The translations under genes and the position numbers were made by a program. The notes under the pieces are model-generated. The model did not search any database and had not been told where the DNA came from. It saw only the letters and a list, made by a program, of their open reading frames with translations. Source: Candidatus Kuenenia stuttgartensis (GTDB lineage: Bacteria; Planctomycetota; Planctomycetia; Gemmatales; Gemmataceae). From it: 64,000 nt of DNA. The stretch spans positions 1-64,000 of the forward strand of contig CAMCLK010000013.1 in the NCBI GenBank assembly GCA_945875585.1. Reading direction: 5' to 3'. Within the stretch, counting starts at the first letter, position 1. Every line of letters begins with the position of its first letter. Positions 8,613 to 17,296 of the stretch are shown piece after piece.

Positions 8613-9938
8613 TCAGTTGCTGCCGGCAATGGCGTACAGATACTTTTCGCCCCGCAGGAATAGTGTCTTCCCACTGAAGACAGGTGAGGCGTCAATCGGG
8701 TCATTCAGAGAATTTACCGAAACAACAAGCGGTTTGTCCCCATCTTTCAGCACTACGGTGGTCCCATTGCGATCCACCAGATACACGTGGCCGTTTGCCG
8801 CGGCGGGAGAGGCGTAGAAACTGGTCGCTTTTGGCAGGCGTTCGTCCTCGAGAATCGGCTTACCGGATTTCGCATCGAGTACGGTTAGCAATTGGGTGTT
8901 TCCTTTTGTCATGTACAATCGGCCATTCAGCAACAATGGCGATGGCACGTAGGGTGTACCTTTGCTGTATTTCCATGCAACTTTTCCAGTTCCGTCGCCC
9001 AGATCACCTTTTGAATCAAGCGGTATAGCAAGCGCCGCCGCGCCTCTGTACCCGCTGGTAACATAAGCGAAGCCACCATGAGTGAGGGGTGAAGGGATGG
9101 CATTGGTCGTCATACCACTCACTTCCCAGATTGGTTTACCTGTGGCCAGATCATAGGATCGCACCCGGTTGGTGCCATTGACAATTATCTGGACCGAGTC
9201 GCCATGCTTGACAACTATCGGCGTGTTCCACGATGTTTTTTCATCGCGTTTGACTTCCCAGCGGATGTTTCCAGTGGCGGCATCCAAGGCAACCAGGCGG
9301 GAATCGGTTTCCTGATCAAGATTCAGAATAACACTATCACCATAGACAACGGGCGTGACGGCCTCGCCCCAGCCGAGGCGGGTATGCAAACGGCCGAGGT
9401 CCCGCTTCCACAGCAGTTTGCCAGTCAAGTCGTAGGCATAGGTGCCAAATGAACCGAATGATACATAAAGCCGCTTACCATCGGTGGCAGGTGAACCAGC
9501 GGCATATGAGTGGGTGGGGTGGTGTCCTTCGTGGGGTACCGCTTCGTTGGCGATCTGGCGCCACTTTACTTTGCCTGTGGTTCGATCAAACGATAGGACT
9601 TCGAACTGGTAAAACCGCTTAGGAGCCTCTGTTTTGGTTTCAAAGCGTGTATCGCGAGCTGGCAATTCCTCTGGCTTGGCTTCGCGTTTGGTGGGCGTGG
9701 CGGTAAGCACAAATACCTGATCGTCCCAAACCACCGGTGTGGCGCTTCCTTTGCCAGGCAATTCGACTTTCCATTTGATATTGGTTTTTTCATCCCATTT
9801 GATGGGTGGTCGCGCATGAGCAGGTGCGACGCCATCGCCATTGGCGCCCCGCCATGCAGGCCAATGCTCCACATTTTCGGCGCGCGCAAGCACGATCATA
9901 AGAGACATCGTCAGACCAAGTGCAATTGACTGATTCAC
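8613..9938 (-). CDS. Secreted PQQ-binding-like beta-propeller protein
   Basis: This 441-residue exported protein starts with GTG, supported by AGGAG six bases upstream, and a signal peptide ending near VLARA. Repeated propeller blades follow: HWPAWRGANGDGV, IKWKVELPG, VALDAATGNIRWE, SYDLATGKPIWE and TVLDAKSGKPI, each with the aspartate and tryptophan pattern of PQQ-repeat (YWTD/BamB-like) propellers. No quinoprotein active-site signature was recognised, so it is probably a binding or scaffold protein and not a dehydrogenase. A relative lies at 50407-51672. Confidence 0.87.
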   Translation of the reverse strand: MNQSIALGLTMSLMIVLARAENVEHWPAWRGANGDGVAPAHARPPIKWDEKTNIKWKVELPGKGSATPVVWDDQVFVLTATPTKREAKPEELPARDTRFETKTEAPKRFYQFEVLSFDRTTGKVKWRQIANEAVPHEGHHPTHSYAAGSPATDGKRLYVSFGSFGTYAYDLTGKLLWKRDLGRLHTRLGWGEAVTPVVYGDSVILNLDQETDSRLVALDAATGNIRWEVKRDEKTSWNTPIVVKHGDSVQIIVNGTNRVRSYDLATGKPIWEVSGMTTNAIPSPLTHGGFAYVTSGYRGAAALAIPLDSKGDLGDGTGKVAWKYSKGTPYVPSPLLLNGRLYMTKGNTQLLTVLDAKSGKPILEDERLPKATSFYASPAAANGHVYLVDRNGTTVVLKDGDKPLVVSVNSLNDPIDASPVFSGKTLFLRGEKYLYAIAGSN

Positions 9939-10257
9939 TTTAGGCTCCTGTCACATGGCCAACCCAGAAGATGATAGCGATAACTAAATACCAAAACAAT
10001 CAACCAGTTGGAAACTGGAAATCATGGATTACACAACCAATTCATCACTTTCTTTGTCATGTTGGTAACATATGGACTGTTTTGAATGGAGTGAACCATA
10101 CCGTTCGAGGATTCACTAGATCGCAAGCCAGTTTGTCAAGTCGGAGGGTTCCTAATGAGCGGTTGTCATAAGATTCCTGTTGGTGGGCCGTAATCGTTTT
10201 TGAAAATGAGTCACGGGTAGGACCTGTCTGGCAGAGGCCAAGAGCGGGCATAATTCG
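9939..10257. other. Divergent intergenic region
   Basis: This 319-base spacer separates the leftward PQQ-type gene and the rightward acyl-CoA-dehydrogenase-like gene, so it should hold both promoters. A small inverted repeat (CCAGTT/AACTGG, 10004-10018) is the only structure noted. No convincing -35/-10 pair, small gene or RNA was recognised. Confidence 0.45.
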
Positions 10258-11316
10258 ATGATCCGAATCGATGATTTTTTTCCGGACGCTGAACTGGCAA
10301 ACCTTCAGGTTGGAGCCGGGGTGGCAGACATCAGTCCTGACTGGCCGGCAACTTCGTGGGAAGCTCTTCGTGCAGCCGGGGTTCTTGCTTGGTCAGTTCC
10401 TGTGGAATTTGGCGGCGCGGGATATTCACCAGTCGATCTTCTGAAGGGTGCAGAGTTTCTGGCTGCTAGATGTCTCACAACGGCGTTCATTCTTAGTCAA
10501 CGCGATGCCGCGGTCCGCCGCCTGATGGCGGGTCCGGTCTGCTTGAAGGAAAAATACCTTCCATTATTGGCACTCGGCACAACATTTCTGACGGTAGGCC
10601 TTTCGCAGCTTACCACCTCCCGCCAGCATGGTGGTCCTGCGCTTCTAGCGTCACAGATTTCCAGTGGTTATCGACTGGATGGTGATGTTCCATGGGTGAC
10701 TGCTGCTGATCAGGCCCAGGCGATTATTGTCGGTGCTACGTTGGCTGATGGTATGCAAATTCTAGTGGTTGTTCCTACTGATCGGCCGGGCATTACCATT
10801 CATCCACCCATGAAGCTTGAGGCATTGCTTGGTTCGCGGACTTGTTCTGTTCGTTGTGATGGAGTGGAAATAGAACTCGAACTGATCCTTTCTGGGCCAG
10901 CTGACCACATTCTTGGCAAATCAGGGGGAGGAGGGCTTGAAACGTCAGCCCTTGCCTTGGGTTTAGCCGGTGCCGCAATCGACCATATCAAAAACCAGGC
11001 CAATCAGCGCCCTGAAATTAGAGAAATCGGCGACATTTTTGAAGTTGAACGGGTCGCTGCGCGGCAAGGCCTGCACAAGCTTTCTGTTGCCTCGGTCCAT
11101 CAAGCAGAGGCTGTTCTTGCCGCGCGTGTCGAGTGCACAGATCTGGCACTTCGGGCGACTCAAGCGGCCTTGTTGGTTGCGAAAGGTGCCGGTTTTGTTG
11201 ATTCTCATCCGGTCGGGCGTTGGGCCAGACAGGCCCTGTTCTTTCTGGTTTGGTCTTGTCCATGGTCTGTTCAAGCGGAAATGCTGACGGTTTTGTCGGG
11301 GCGAAAAAAGGGTTGA
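10258..11316 (+). CDS. Acyl-CoA dehydrogenase-like flavoprotein
   Basis: This 352-residue protein resembles the acyl-CoA dehydrogenase superfamily. An N-terminal helical part has the GVLAWSVPVEFGGAGYSP loop, the middle has a degenerate beta-domain (TVGLSQLTTSRQHGG ... GYRLDGDVPWVTAADQAQAIIVGA), and the C-terminal helices contain AALLVAKGAGFVDSHPVGRWARQALFFLVWS. The protein is slightly shorter than classical members (about 380), and no clear catalytic Glu was identified, so it may act on a non-CoA substrate or be inactive. It is not next to other beta-oxidation genes. It converges with the 11370-11894 gene across a hairpin. Confidence 0.75.
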   Translation: MIRIDDFFPDAELANLQVGAGVADISPDWPATSWEALRAAGVLAWSVPVEFGGAGYSPVDLLKGAEFLAARCLTTAFILSQRDAAVRRLMAGPVCLKEKYLPLLALGTTFLTVGLSQLTTSRQHGGPALLASQISSGYRLDGDVPWVTAADQAQAIIVGATLADGMQILVVVPTDRPGITIHPPMKLEALLGSRTCSVRCDGVEIELELILSGPADHILGKSGGGGLETSALALGLAGAAIDHIKNQANQRPEIREIGDIFEVERVAARQGLHKLSVASVHQAEAVLAARVECTDLALRATQAALLVAKGAGFVDSHPVGRWARQALFFLVWSCPWSVQAEMLTVLSGRKKG

Positions 11317-11322
11317 GCTGAG

Positions 11323-11355
11323 GCTGGCAATCGAATGTGATGATCGACTGCCAGC
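11323..11355. terminator. Hairpin between convergent genes
   Basis: GCTGGCA-A-TCGA (11323-11334) pairs with TCGA-C-TGCCAGC (11344-11355), with one mismatch and a 9-base loop. It lies between two convergent stop codons, a position suited to a bidirectional terminator. There is no strong T-run on either side, so intrinsic termination is uncertain. Confidence 0.4.
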
Positions 11356-11369
11356 GTGATTTCACCAAC

Positions 11370-11894
11370 CTATTTTTCATTTCCTAGCTTCAGTTTGCTG
11401 ATGCTCACCCCTTTTCTGGGAGCGTCGTCAGCGATTCGTTTATCGACAATAAACGCATATTCTAGAAGCCCGCGGCTATCCGTCTTCACATATCGTTTTT
11501 CAAAGGGCTGGAGTTTTTGCTCCGCAGCCTTTTCCGCTTCGTCGTACAGTTGCTCCATCGTCCGCGCTGGAGCTCCATCCTTGTGTTTGCCTATGCTATC
11601 TGTCATTTCAACCCAGTCGGGTTTTGGTTCGGTTTTTTCGCCAGGCGTCACCGCCATGGGCCGCATCCACGAGCGATACCGGCGTTCGGTAACCTTGCCG
11701 TTATGCACGACAATAACCGTTTCTGAACCAAAACCAAACGCGCTCACAACAGTCACTGAATAACGATAACTGTCGCCATGTTTTCCCTTGGCTTCATCCC
11801 ATGCCTTGCGGCTGGATTTGACGATATCAATATCTGCTTTTTCAGCATATGCCGGAAAATATGTCAAACCCAGCAACAATGGGATGGCCAACAT
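11370..11894 (-). CDS. Secreted protein, DUF6174-like
   Basis: This 174-residue exported protein has a signal peptide ending near AYA. The body (SRKAWDEAKGKHGDSYRYSVTVVSAFG ... VIVVHNGKVTERRYRSW) resembles DUF6174, a small cystatin-like family in which an N-terminal helix carries a W-x-Y pattern and a strand ends in a DG/NGK turn. The function is unknown. The start is supported by AGGA nine bases upstream. It begins one base after the stop of the 11896-12303 gene, so the two form a tight operon. The domain match is tentative. Confidence 0.65.
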   Translation of the reverse strand: MLAIPLLLGLTYFPAYAEKADIDIVKSSRKAWDEAKGKHGDSYRYSVTVVSAFGFGSETVIVVHNGKVTERRYRSWMRPMAVTPGEKTEPKPDWVEMTDSIGKHKDGAPARTMEQLYDEAEKAAEQKLQPFEKRYVKTDSRGLLEYAFIVDKRIADDAPRKGVSISKLKLGNEK

Positions 11895-11895
11895 G

Positions 11896-12303
11896 TCATC
11901 GGGTCCTTTCGGGTTTCATGACAAAGCTCATCCCGTGGGCCGCTGGTTCAAAGGCGGGTCCACTGGGTGATTTTTTCAGATATGCCGGCACGATGGATCT
12001 GTCTGTCAATACCGGTATAGGACGCGGGCCAGGAACAGATGTGTTGGACCGCGTGTAGATGATTTCGATGTTGGAACCAGCACGCAATCTGGACACCGTG
12101 TGCTCCACATAAAGCACCTTGGCTATCACCATGACTTCTGTCTGATTCTGTTTTTCAGCCTTGGTTTTCACCTGCATCACTTCAATGATCAGCACCTCGG
12201 GTGCTTCGGCGCGCAGCGTATCGTAACTACCCGGAGGCAGTTCGGCATACACTGCCAACGGAGTTATCAATGTCATGCAGCAAATAAGCGCTAAACGATT
12301 CAT
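11896..12303 (-). CDS. Secreted protein of unknown function
   Basis: This 135-residue protein has a signal peptide (MNRLALICCMTLITPLAVYA) and a single predicted beta-rich domain (EVLIIEVMQVKTKAEKQNQTEVMVIAKVLYVEHTVSRLRAGSNIEIIYTR is one stretch of strands). The ATG at 12303 has GGAG six bases upstream; the preceding GTG is unlikely. The phrase ranging from AGSNIEIIY to SIVPAYL is reminiscent of small secreted planctomycete proteins in which a tissue-inhibitor-of-metalloproteinase (OB-fold) type domain has been suggested, but I cannot confirm this. It is the first gene of a two-gene operon with the DUF6174-like gene. Confidence 0.6.
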   Translation of the reverse strand: MNRLALICCMTLITPLAVYAELPPGSYDTLRAEAPEVLIIEVMQVKTKAEKQNQTEVMVIAKVLYVEHTVSRLRAGSNIEIIYTRSNTSVPGPRPIPVLTDRSIVPAYLKKSPSGPAFEPAAHGMSFVMKPERTR

Positions 12304-12326
12304 CACGATCTCCAGAGTTTGTTATC

Positions 12327-13481
12327 TCAACCAATTAAAGGATGACTGCGTTCCATCAATGGAAAAACCACCCGGCTGTGTGACAACGCTGATTGGTACA
12401 CACCCATCACCATTTCTATGGCCTTCATGGCGTTTTGGCCCGAACACTCCGGTTCGCGGCGTTCCTCGATCGCCACAATCAGGTCGTCCACCAAACGCGC
12501 ATTAGCCAACGCGAATGAGCTGGGTACCACAGGACCTGCTGGTCGCTTCCATGTGTCGGTATGCCCTTCGGCATTCCAAGGCGTTATATTCTTGACGAAG
12601 ACTTGGGCAGGAACGTTCGTTAGCACACGCGCTGATCCCTTGGTGCCGATGATTTCCAACCCCCATGGCCCTGCTGCCTCGCGAAGTTTCGCCCGGCTAT
12701 TGAACGTGCCAACCACGCCATGATCAAATCCAAATTGAGCGGTCACTTCATCGCCTGCAACAGGCCCGACCAGATCTTTGGTGAGGCGGGCATTGGCCTT
12801 GGTGATTTCCTTACCACTCTGGGTTACTCCGGCTTGGCACCATTTCACGTTTCCGCCGAACAATCGCATCAGGTCAAAAAGGTGGGTTCCCAGAACGATC
12901 ATGTCTTCACCACCAGCACGCGCGTTGTCTTGTTTGCCCCAGGCGTGGATTTCAAGCAGGTCACCAAGTTGTCCAGCCCCGATGGCCTTCTTCAATGCTG
13001 TCACGGAGGGTTCCATGCGCATCTGGTGAGCCACGGCAATTTTCAAGCCTTTTTCATGCGCTGCTTTTAGAAGGCCGTCGGCTTCCACCAAAGTGGGCAT
13101 GAAAGGCTTTTCCATGTAAATGTGAGCACCAGCATTCACCGCAGCCATGCCCATGGAAAAATGCTGGTCCGAATGCCTGGCAGCCACATCAACAAGTTCC
13201 GGTTTTTCTACTTCCAGCATTTTTCGATAATCTGAATATGAATTAGGAGACTTTAGCCGCTCTGTTGCCTTCTTCAAGCCCGCAGCATTGGCGTCGGCCA
13301 CAGCAACCAGTTCGACATCGGTCCGGTGGGCAAACGCTGTATCTAGGCCGTGGCCGTAGTCACCCCGGCCCGTGGCGCCGATCACGCACAGGCGCCGTTT
13401 CTTTGCGGGTGGCTGAAGAAGTGTTGCTGCGGCCAGTAAACTTTGCTGATGGAATTGGCGGCGGTCTTGCGGACTTATCAT
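12327..13481 (-). CDS. Gfo/Idh/MocA-family oxidoreductase, Tat-like leader
   Basis: This 384-residue protein is an NAD(P)-dependent oxidoreductase of the Gfo/Idh/MocA family, which oxidises or reduces sugars and related polyols. The Rossmann start is RRLCVIGATGRGDYGHG, the EKP motif is EKPFMPTLVEADGLL, and the catalytic region has AVAHQMRMEPSV. The leader (DRRQFHQQSLLAAATLL) has a twin-arginine, suggesting export, as is common for planctomycete members. The ATG at 13481 is chosen because the frame before it is non-conserved and AGAGGA precedes it. It is divergent from the SGNH hydrolase gene. Confidence 0.87.
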   Translation of the reverse strand: MISPQDRRQFHQQSLLAAATLLQPPAKKRRLCVIGATGRGDYGHGLDTAFAHRTDVELVAVADANAAGLKKATERLKSPNSYSDYRKMLEVEKPELVDVAARHSDQHFSMGMAAVNAGAHIYMEKPFMPTLVEADGLLKAAHEKGLKIAVAHQMRMEPSVTALKKAIGAGQLGDLLEIHAWGKQDNARAGGEDMIVLGTHLFDLMRLFGGNVKWCQAGVTQSGKEITKANARLTKDLVGPVAGDEVTAQFGFDHGVVGTFNSRAKLREAAGPWGLEIIGTKGSARVLTNVPAQVFVKNITPWNAEGHTDTWKRPAGPVVPSSFALANARLVDDLIVAIEERREPECSGQNAMKAIEMVMGVYQSALSHSRVVFPLMERSHPLIG

Positions 13482-13687
13482 GGCATGAATTCCTCTGGAT
13501 TGAAGATGATTGATTGTTGCTGAAAACCGATGCCGAGACAATCGTCTGCTGATCAATTCGGGTCGTGACGCGGCAGGTTGAACGAAAAGCTGGAAAGACG
13601 ACCCGGCCAGCGGTAGTCTGTGTTGCTGTTGGAAAAGATTCTCCCCAATTGCTGTTTGTTGTCTCATTTCCACCCCAAGGAACACGC

Positions 13688-14929
13688 ATGCGATATGTCT
13701 TTGCCTCGTTGGCCTGTTTGGCTGCAACCCGTCTGGTTCTGGCTGCGGAACCCGCACCTGACTATTTCTTCCAGCCCAAAGATCGCATCGTCTTTTTGGG
13801 TGACAGTATTACCGAACAGTACCAGTACAGCACCTATATGGAGCTTTACTTGACTACACGGTTCCCCAAGGCGGATTACTTTTTCCTCAATGCTGGCATT
13901 GGTGGTGATACGGCGCAAGGAGGAGCCAACCGTTTCCGCTCGCAGGTCCTTGCCGAAAAACCGAACAAAGTCACGATCAATTTTGGTATGAACGATGGTG
14001 GCTATGGCAAATTCAATCCACAAGCCAACAAAGTGTTCATCGAACGTACTCGCGACATGCTGCGCATGGCCAAAGAGGCTGGCGTGAAGGTTGCGTTGGT
14101 TTCGCCCAATGCCGTCGATCCCCGCAATAAAAGCAATGGGGCTGAATACGTTGAAACGCAGAAACTTTTCTACGCGCCACTTGCGGGTGCTGCCAAGGAG
14201 TTTGGAGTTCCGTTTGTAGACCAGTACGCCATTACCCGCGCCGCACAGGACCTGATGGCCAAGGACGATCCGAAAGCTGAAAAAGCCAAACCCTACCCCG
14301 ACGGCTTCCACACGGCAGGACCGGGTGGCATGTTGATGGCCCATGCCATTTTAACGGGTCTGGGTTCTCCAGCCGTTGTAAGCGAAGCAACTATCGATGC
14401 CGCACAGGCAAAATCAATTGGCAAGGATTGCGAAATCACAGACCTTAAGGCCAATGAAACCGCTGTCTCGTTTCAGCGACTCGACGCGGCTATGCCATGG
14501 CCCATTCAGAAGGATTGGTTGCCCATGTTGCCCTATACAAATCAGTTGAAAGACCTCAATTGGTACGGATTGAAGGTGGCTGGTCTCAAGGAAGGCAATT
14601 ATGCTGTGAAAATTGATGGTGAGGAAGTGGCGCGTTTCACTGCCAGCCAGCTTGCCGAAGGCGTTAATTTAGGCAATGTGACTTCCGGCAATGTATGGAA
14701 GCATGGGACAGCACTGCTGCAAGCGATTGACGCGAAAAACCGGGTGGTGCACGGCCGGTTTCGTGGCGTACATCTGGCGCAGATTCCGGATTGGCTCGCA
14801 GATGTGGCTAGCGAACGCAAGCCAGTTGAACTGGAACAGCGGATGAAGCAGATTACAGAAGCACAGGCCAAGGTGAACGAATTGGCCAAACCCAAGGCTC
14901 ACACTTTTTCAGTCGTTTCGGTTAACTGA
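13688..14929 (+). CDS. Secreted SGNH/GDSL hydrolase with C-terminal extension
   Basis: This 413-residue exported hydrolase has a signal peptide (SLACLAATRLVLAAEP) and the four SGNH blocks: FLGDSITEQ (Ser), GIGGDTAQGG (Gly), NFGMNDGGY (Asn) and DGFHTAGPGG (Asp/His). About 150 further residues follow the catalytic domain (YGLKVAGLKEGNYAVKIDGEEVARFTA looks like a beta-sandwich). The family cleaves ester bonds, often acetyl groups on polysaccharides. The ATG at 13688 is supported by AAGGA and by the signal peptide. It is followed 34 bases later by a DUF1501 gene on the same strand. Confidence 0.88.
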   Translation: MRYVFASLACLAATRLVLAAEPAPDYFFQPKDRIVFLGDSITEQYQYSTYMELYLTTRFPKADYFFLNAGIGGDTAQGGANRFRSQVLAEKPNKVTINFGMNDGGYGKFNPQANKVFIERTRDMLRMAKEAGVKVALVSPNAVDPRNKSNGAEYVETQKLFYAPLAGAAKEFGVPFVDQYAITRAAQDLMAKDDPKAEKAKPYPDGFHTAGPGGMLMAHAILTGLGSPAVVSEATIDAAQAKSIGKDCEITDLKANETAVSFQRLDAAMPWPIQKDWLPMLPYTNQLKDLNWYGLKVAGLKEGNYAVKIDGEEVARFTASQLAEGVNLGNVTSGNVWKHGTALLQAIDAKNRVVHGRFRGVHLAQIPDWLADVASERKPVELEQRMKQITEAQAKVNELAKPKAHTFSVVSVN

Positions 14930-14963
14930 TTTTTGAATTTTCAGGGCTAGATGGGGGACTCGG

Positions 14964-16418
14964 ATGATCCGAATTCTGGGTTCTCCCAAACGCCTATGCG
15001 ATGGAATCACGAGACGTGACTGGCTGATGGCTAGTAGTCTCTCCCTTGGAATTTCTGCCAACCCATTGAAGGCCGCTGCTCCTGCCGTGCGCCAGCGTGG
15101 ATTTGGCGCCGCCCGGAATGTCATCCTGCTTTATCCGTTTGGTGGCCCAAGCCATATCGATACTTTTGACACAAAACCGGATGCGCCTACCGAGATCCGG
15201 GGCAGTTTCAAGACCATTCAGTCACGGTTACCAGGTTGCAATATATCGGAGTATTTACCGCTCACGGCTGGCATCATGGATCGTGTCACGGTACTTCGTT
15301 CACTGACCCATCCATGGAATTTTCATGGGATGCAGTGGGCCACCACCGGTTTGCCAGCCGGTTCGATTCCGCACGAGGAAACGCAGTTCCGGCCAGACCA
15401 TTGGCCTTTTGTGGGATCTGTTGTTCACCGGCTATCCCAGCATAAACAATCAGGCATACCCAACAATGTAATGCTTCCTTGGATGTTGAGTAAAAATCGT
15501 ACCAAGATTCCCTATGCGCGCCCCCATGCCGCCTGGCTTGGCAGTGCCTACGAGCCCGTGTGGGGTGAATTCGCAGGCGAGGCTACCCGCGAAGTCGTGC
15601 GCACGTCTGATGGCCCTGCTGAATCGGTACGCGACCCTTACCTTGGCATCACTCCATCTGGTCGGTTTTCGATTGCCCCGAATACAGAGTTGCCTTCTGA
15701 AATGACTCTCGATCGGCTGAATGGCAGAAAATCGCTTCTGGAGCAGTTTGATGCAAACTCTCGCCGGGCAGAAACTCGTTTGGCCAGAAACCACGAGGCG
15801 AATCAGGCGCACGGTTTTGGCCTGCTGCAATCACCCCGGGTGCGCGCGGCGCTGGATCTGGGGCGCGAACCGGATCGATTGCGCAATGCCTATGGCATGA
15901 CACTCTTTGGTCAGGGCTGCCTGCAGGCGCGGAGATTAGTTGAAAGCGGATGCCAGTTTGTTACTGTTATCTGGGACGAATTCAAACAATTGAATACTGG
16001 TTGGGATACCCACGTTGACCATGTCAATCGTATGAAAAATGAATTGTTGCCTGGCTTCGACTCGGCTTTTTCAAGTTTGGTGATTGATCTTGAAGATCGC
16101 GGCATGCTGGCTGATACCCTTGTATTGGTCCTTTGTGAAATGGGCCGTACACCGCGGATGGAAGGCAACGGCCGAGGCCATTGGGGAAGAGCTTATACCA
16201 ACCTCATGGCGGGTGCAGGTGTTGCGAGTGGACGTGTCATTGGCAAGACCGACAAAATTGGAGCAGAAGTTATCGACCGGCCGTTATCTGCCAAAGATGT
16301 GTTGGCAACAACGTACCACCTGTGCGGTTTCGATCCGCACACCATGCTGCCTGATAGCCAGAATCGGCCAGTCGCATTGCTGCCTTATGGTGAGGTTATC
16401 AAGGAAGTGCTGGCTTGA
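14964..16418 (+). CDS. DUF1501 protein, Tat-exported
   Basis: This 484-residue member of DUF1501 is related to the sulfatase/alkaline phosphatase superfamily and typical of planctomycetes. The leader has a twin-arginine (ITRRDWLMASSLSLGIS), then FPFGGPSHIDTFDTKP, the metal-site region ILLYPFGGPSHID, GWDTHVDHVNRMK and a C-terminal LCEMGRTPRMEGNGRGHWG. Its activity is not established. GGGGGA lies before the ATG. It has no DUF1549/1553 partner here, unlike the copies at 26340 and 40063, and instead follows an SGNH hydrolase. Confidence 0.9.
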   Translation: MIRILGSPKRLCDGITRRDWLMASSLSLGISANPLKAAAPAVRQRGFGAARNVILLYPFGGPSHIDTFDTKPDAPTEIRGSFKTIQSRLPGCNISEYLPLTAGIMDRVTVLRSLTHPWNFHGMQWATTGLPAGSIPHEETQFRPDHWPFVGSVVHRLSQHKQSGIPNNVMLPWMLSKNRTKIPYARPHAAWLGSAYEPVWGEFAGEATREVVRTSDGPAESVRDPYLGITPSGRFSIAPNTELPSEMTLDRLNGRKSLLEQFDANSRRAETRLARNHEANQAHGFGLLQSPRVRAALDLGREPDRLRNAYGMTLFGQGCLQARRLVESGCQFVTVIWDEFKQLNTGWDTHVDHVNRMKNELLPGFDSAFSSLVIDLEDRGMLADTLVLVLCEMGRTPRMEGNGRGHWGRAYTNLMAGAGVASGRVIGKTDKIGAEVIDRPLSAKDVLATTYHLCGFDPHTMLPDSQNRPVALLPYGEVIKEVLA

Positions 16419-16534
16419 AGTAGCCGATGGTCTTGCTGGATCTTGATGAATGCTTGACTCGTGACAAGACATATGGGAAAATTTAATTCTGCCCTTAATC
16501 GAAGCCGCTAGTTCATGCCTTCAGGAATTTCCTT

Positions 16535-17110
16535 ATGAAATGGTTTATTCTTACGGTAGCCTTTGCGTTTACTTCCATGGGCATTTGTCAGGCAGCAGAC
16601 CAACCTGCTCCCAAGAAAGCTAATGCGGCCCCTGCCAAGACCGTCGATATCGGCAAGCAGGCTCCGGTTTTCAAGTTCAACGATGCATCCGGCAAGGAAG
16701 TGGATCTGGCTCAACTCACCGCCAAAGGTCCTGTCCTTGTTCGGTTGACCTGTGGCTGCTCGGGTTGCGACAAGGAATTGGCATACTTCCAGAAGATCAA
16801 TGAGGCCTACAAGGCTCAGGGCCTGACAAGTGTTCTGGTCTTCCGTGAACCAGATGCCAAGATGGCTAAGTATGCTGCCGACAAAAAGCTCGACATGCTT
16901 TACTCCGTCGATGCCAAAGGCTCTGCTTGGAAGGTCTTTGAAACATCAGCTATGCCCGTGAACTTCCTCATTGAAAAGGGCGGCAAGATCATTTCCATTG
17001 CTTCCGGTTGTGAACCCAACGGTCTGATCGCCAACATTGTCTCAGAAAAGGCTGCGAAAACCGTTGGTGTTGCAGCGGTAGACGTTCAGGCGAAAAAAGC
17101 TGTGAAATAA
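16535..17110 (+). CDS. Secreted redoxin (AhpC/TSA-like) with CGCSGC motif
   Basis: This 191-residue exported thioredoxin-fold protein has a signal peptide (FAFTSMGICQAAD) and a redoxin domain beginning IGKQAPVFKFNDASGKEVDL. The active-site strand ends LTCGCSGCDKELAYF, so three closely spaced cysteines (C-x-C-x2-C) replace the usual CxxC; Pro at AMPVNFLIEK is the expected cis-proline. It may be a thiol-disulfide exchanger or peroxidase in the periplasm. AGGA precedes the ATG. A hairpin follows at 17146-17173. Confidence 0.85.
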   Translation: MKWFILTVAFAFTSMGICQAADQPAPKKANAAPAKTVDIGKQAPVFKFNDASGKEVDLAQLTAKGPVLVRLTCGCSGCDKELAYFQKINEAYKAQGLTSVLVFREPDAKMAKYAADKKLDMLYSVDAKGSAWKVFETSAMPVNFLIEKGGKIISIASGCEPNGLIANIVSEKAAKTVGVAAVDVQAKKAVK

Positions 17111-17145
17111 CACAACTCTCGGGCCTGTTCGCGCATCTTGATTCA

Positions 17146-17173
17146 AGGGGCACCTCATTTTAGGGGTGCCCCT
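17146..17173 (+). terminator. Hairpin after the redoxin gene
   Basis: AGGGGCACC (17146-17154) pairs perfectly with GGTGCCCCT (17165-17173) around a 10-base loop, 36 bases after the redoxin stop. The strong GC stem suits a terminator, but no T-run follows. Confidence 0.5.
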
Positions 17174-17296
17174 GTCAATTGATGGGTCGCGGCGCAATAA
17201 TCAAGCAACCTCGGTGGCACGGAGACTCCCTTCCACCGATTGTCTTCAATACATTGATCATTCGGGAAATCCCGACACTCCTCCTAAGGGTTAGCC

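Noticed and set aside
13664-14344. Leftward frame opposite the SGNH hydrolase
   Set aside because: The plus-strand gene has all four SGNH blocks; the antisense product has none.
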